A program made the position numbers and the translations under genes. Below the pieces are notes generated by a model. The model was not told where the DNA came from, ran no database searches, and saw nothing but the letters and a program-made list of their open reading frames with translations. Below are positions 26,397 to 32,323 of a stretch of 32,323 bases of DNA, piece by piece (the first letter of the stretch is position 1; each line of letters opens with the position of its first letter). Source of the DNA: an uncultured bacterium (GTDB taxonomy: Bacteria > JAAXHH01). The stretch lies in the NCBI GenBank assembly GCA_913051705.1, contig CAJXCW010000025.1, positions 1-32,323 of the forward strand, in the 5' to 3' direction.

Positions 26397-28484
26397 TTAT
26401 TCCCCTTCCTGGATTTCTTTTGCCTCTGCGATAACTTTTCTTTCCTCTTCTTTCGGCATTTCATCATAGCGCACAAATTTACGGGTATGACTGCCGCGGC
26501 CCTGGGTAAAAGAACGTAAAGTAGTTGAATATTTGTGTAACTCGGCCAACGGCACCTCGGCTCGAACGACCTGATTACTGCCCTTAGGGTCCATACCCAG
26601 AATACGACCACGACGGCTCGATAGATCGCCCATTACATCGCCCATATATTCATCGGGCACCACGACCTCAACCTCATAGATCGGCTCCAGTAATATGGGT
26701 TTGGCATTCATAAACGCCTTTTTAAATCCCATAGAAGCGGCTACTTTAAACGCCATCTCCGACGAATCTACCGTATGATAAGAACCATCATATAACGTCG
26801 CCTGAATATCAACTATCGGATACCCGGCCACAACGCCTTCATGCAGGGCTTCCTGAATGCCTTTATCCACAGCCGGAATAAACCGACCAGGCACCACACC
26901 GCCGACTATGCCATTAACAAACTCATATCCCTCACCACGCGGTTTAGGCTCTATCTTAAGCCATGTGTCGCCGAACTGTCCTCGACCGCCGCTCTGTCGC
27001 TTGAATCGTCCCTGAGCTTCAGCCCTTCCTTTAATCGCCTCACGATAAGGGATTCTTGGTTGAATCATCTCAACATCTACGCCGAATCGATCTTTAAGTC
27101 TTTCAACAATCAGGTCAAGATGCATTTCTCCGGCACCCGCCAGGATCAATTGCTTGATGTCTCCGTCATAGTTAAAAATGAACGAAGGGTCTTCCTCATG
27201 CAATCGGGACAGGCCCATACTGATTTTCTCTTCATCTTCCTTACTTTTAGGTATGACTGCTACATTGGCTACCTGTTCAGCGAAAGTGACCCAGCTCAGG
27301 ACAACCGGATCTTGGCGCACACACAACGTGTCACCGGTATGTGTATCTTTCAGTTTGACGGCCGCACCGATTTCGCCAGCGCGGATGGTATCGAACTCCC
27401 TCCGGTCATGTCCAAGTGTTTTGTAAATCTGACCGAATCTCTCATTGTTGTGTTTTGAAGCGTTAAATACGTCAGCCCCGGCCTTTATCTCCCCAGAATA
27501 GACTCGGAAATAAGTCAGCTCGCCGATATGGGCTTCTGAAACGATTTTGAAGACCAGAGCGGATAAGGGTGCTGAAGGGGCGTGGTCGAGCGTAATTTCT
27601 TCGTCGCTATCCGGTCTTGTACAGACCGTAGCGGGTCGGTCTGCCGGCGAGGGCATGAATTGAACCATCGTATCCAGTATGCCGGATGTGCCAATATTTA
27701 ATGATGCGGACGTACTTAAAACTGGAAACACAGTACCATTTTTCACACCGATCATCAATCCTCGAATAAGTTGTTCATCAGTCAAAGCCCCTTCCTCGAA
27801 ATATAATTCGAGTAAATCATCATCAGATTCAGCTGCTGCTTCGATCAATTTTTCTCGGTACTCTTCCGCCTGATCTGCAAGGTCATTCGGTATATCCTGT
27901 ATCTGGCCCTTTCCATCTCCACCCCGATCGTAGATAATGGCCTTCATGGATACCAGATCGACGACACCGGAAAACGATTCGCTGGTTCCTATTGGAATCT
28001 GGAACGGTACCGCGTGCTGTCCAAAGCGTTCCTGCAAGCGGTTCAACACATCAAAAAAATCGGCATGTTCTTTATCAAGGAGATTGACGACCAGCATACG
28101 TGGCAGACCATACTCTTCTGCATATTCCCAGGCATGCTCGGTCTCGATCTCGATACCTTCTATAGCCCGTATGATAATGGCGATGCTATCCGATACCCGA
28201 GCTGCACATCGCACTTCACTGGTGAAGTCGGAGTAGCCGGGTGTATCGATAAAATGGATAGTATGGTCGATCCATTCGCAATGCAACGGGGTTAGATTCA
28301 TTGAAATCTTATGGTCGATCTCTTCTTTTCGGTAGTCAGACGTGGTATTACCGGCCCCCACCTCACCCAATCTATCAATTTCGCCTGTTGTGAAAAGTAT
28401 AGCCTCTGCGAGGGATGTTTTACCACTACCGCCATGTCCGGCTAAGCAGATATTTCGAATATTTTCAATACGATAATCCTCCAC
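26397..28484 (-). CDS. Elongation factor G-like translational GTPase (EF-G2 type)
   Basis: 695 aa. GHGGSGKTSLAEAI P-loop, FIDTPGYSDF G3, C-terminal EF-G domains (GGVVPGRFIPAVDKGIQEALHEGVVAGYPIVDIQATLYDGSYHTVDSSEMAFKVAASMGFKKA). Confidence 0.93.
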   Translation of the reverse strand: MEDYRIENIRNICLAGHGGSGKTSLAEAILFTTGEIDRLGEVGAGNTTSDYRKEEIDHKISMNLTPLHCEWIDHTIHFIDTPGYSDFTSEVRCAARVSDSIAIIIRAIEGIEIETEHAWEYAEEYGLPRMLVVNLLDKEHADFFDVLNRLQERFGQHAVPFQIPIGTSESFSGVVDLVSMKAIIYDRGGDGKGQIQDIPNDLADQAEEYREKLIEAAAESDDDLLELYFEEGALTDEQLIRGLMIGVKNGTVFPVLSTSASLNIGTSGILDTMVQFMPSPADRPATVCTRPDSDEEITLDHAPSAPLSALVFKIVSEAHIGELTYFRVYSGEIKAGADVFNASKHNNERFGQIYKTLGHDRREFDTIRAGEIGAAVKLKDTHTGDTLCVRQDPVVLSWVTFAEQVANVAVIPKSKEDEEKISMGLSRLHEEDPSFIFNYDGDIKQLILAGAGEMHLDLIVERLKDRFGVDVEMIQPRIPYREAIKGRAEAQGRFKRQSGGRGQFGDTWLKIEPKPRGEGYEFVNGIVGGVVPGRFIPAVDKGIQEALHEGVVAGYPIVDIQATLYDGSYHTVDSSEMAFKVAASMGFKKAFMNAKPILLEPIYEVEVVVPDEYMGDVMGDLSSRRGRILGMDPKGSNQVVRAEVPLAELHKYSTTLRSFTQGRGSHTRKFVRYDEMPKEEERKVIAEAKEIQEGE

Positions 28485-28654
28485 GAATACCCTCCTCTAC
28501 CGGTTCGTTGTTATATCCTATATATTGATCTTAAATACGATTATTTTATCAGGTTGAGAACTGTAATATAGTAGTAAAGGTGGGGGGCTCTGTCAAGGTT
28601 TTCGAAGATAGGAAGGAGAGAAAGCAGAAGAAGGGAGCAGATAAAAACAGAAAA

Positions 28655-28680
28655 GGCGCCCAGATGAAAATCTGGGCGCC
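28655..28680 (-). terminator. Rho-independent terminator of the rRNA operon (potentially bidirectional)
   Basis: GGCGCCCAGAT-GAAA-ATCTGGGCGCC perfect 11-bp stem, with T-runs on both sides (AAAA before, TTTTT after on +). Confidence 0.85.
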
Positions 28681-28690
28681 TTTTTAAATC

Positions 28691-28807
28691 CCCCGGCAGC
28701 GACCTACTCTCCCACAAGGTCACCCAAGCAGTACCATCGGCGCAAAAGGGCTTAACTACTCTGTTCGGAATGGGAAGAGGTGTTTCCCCTCCGCTATCAC
28801 CACCGGA
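28691..28807 (-). rRNA. rrf: 5S ribosomal RNA
   Basis: Reverse complement reads TCCGGTGGTGATAGCGGAGGGGAAACACCTCTTCCCATTCCGAACAGAGTAGTTAAG..., a characteristic 5S sequence, about 117 nt. Confidence 0.93.
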
Positions 28808-28863
28808 AGAACTATCTGACAATTGCATAGGAAAAGAACAGCATTGCATCATAGAAGCGCTGG

Positions 28864-31934
<3,071 letters not shown>

Positions 31935-32036
31935 AACAAATACTAAAAGTGTTCCGTGCTCCGATGATACAATGCCGTTCCCGTCTTTCCTATGCAATTG
32001 TCAAAGAACAGGCACAGCTCATGTGCTGTGCCGTAA

Positions 32037-32109
32037 TGGAGATAACCGGGATCGAACCGGTGACCTCCGGCTTGCAAAGCCGGCGCTCTCCCAGCTGAGC
32101 TATATCCCC
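32037..32109 (-). tRNA. tRNA-Ala (anticodon TGC)
   Basis: GGGGATATAGCTCAGCTGGGAGAGCGCCGGCTTTGCAAGCCGGAGGTCACCGGTTCGATCCCGGTTATCTCCA. 3' CCA not encoded. Confidence 0.95.
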
Positions 32110-32121
32110 GGCTTTTAAAGG

Positions 32122-32195
<74 letters not shown>

Positions 32196-32268
32196 AAATT
32201 AAAAACGAGATAGCGTGCATGTCTTACATCTGACCGAGTCGACCTCAGAGTTTAGTTATAATAACTCT

Positions 32269-32323
<55 letters not shown>

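Overview
The window is a chromosomal segment of about 32 kb. It looks like an uncultivated, probably double-membraned bacterium, because MlaD/E/F homologues are present; I cannot assign a lineage. Left to right on the + strand: a decayed response-regulator/histidine-kinase remnant (-), htpG, a large FG-GAP/VCBS repeat protein, a D-2-hydroxyacid dehydrogenase, an OppA-type lipoprotein and an APS/PAPS reductase (cysH). Next come an ICMT-like methyltransferase, a small conserved-looking ORF and an aldo/keto reductase (all -), followed by two uncharacterised proteins on + (one possibly with a deoxyhypusine-synthase-like fold, one Gfo/Idh-like). A long run of minus-strand genes follows: oppD, oppF, a PfkB sugar kinase, a YheC/YheD-like ATP-grasp protein, folC and a TPR-parvulin protein. 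A second minus-strand cluster has the order EF-G-like GTPase, rsbU-like phosphatase, rsbW-like kinase, STAS protein, mlaE, mlaF, mlaD. The right end is a minus-strand rRNA operon (16S 3' end, tRNA-Ile, tRNA-Ala, 23S, 5S, terminator). The best candidate for something new is the coupling of a complete partner-switching module (phosphatase, kinase, STAS) to an Mla-type lipid transporter. Its ATPase has lost the canonical signature motif (LSGG to LNPG) and the switch histidine (H to N). A second theme is a set of intergenic elements built from 7-9 bp degenerate tandem repeats, three of them in inverted-repeat architecture.
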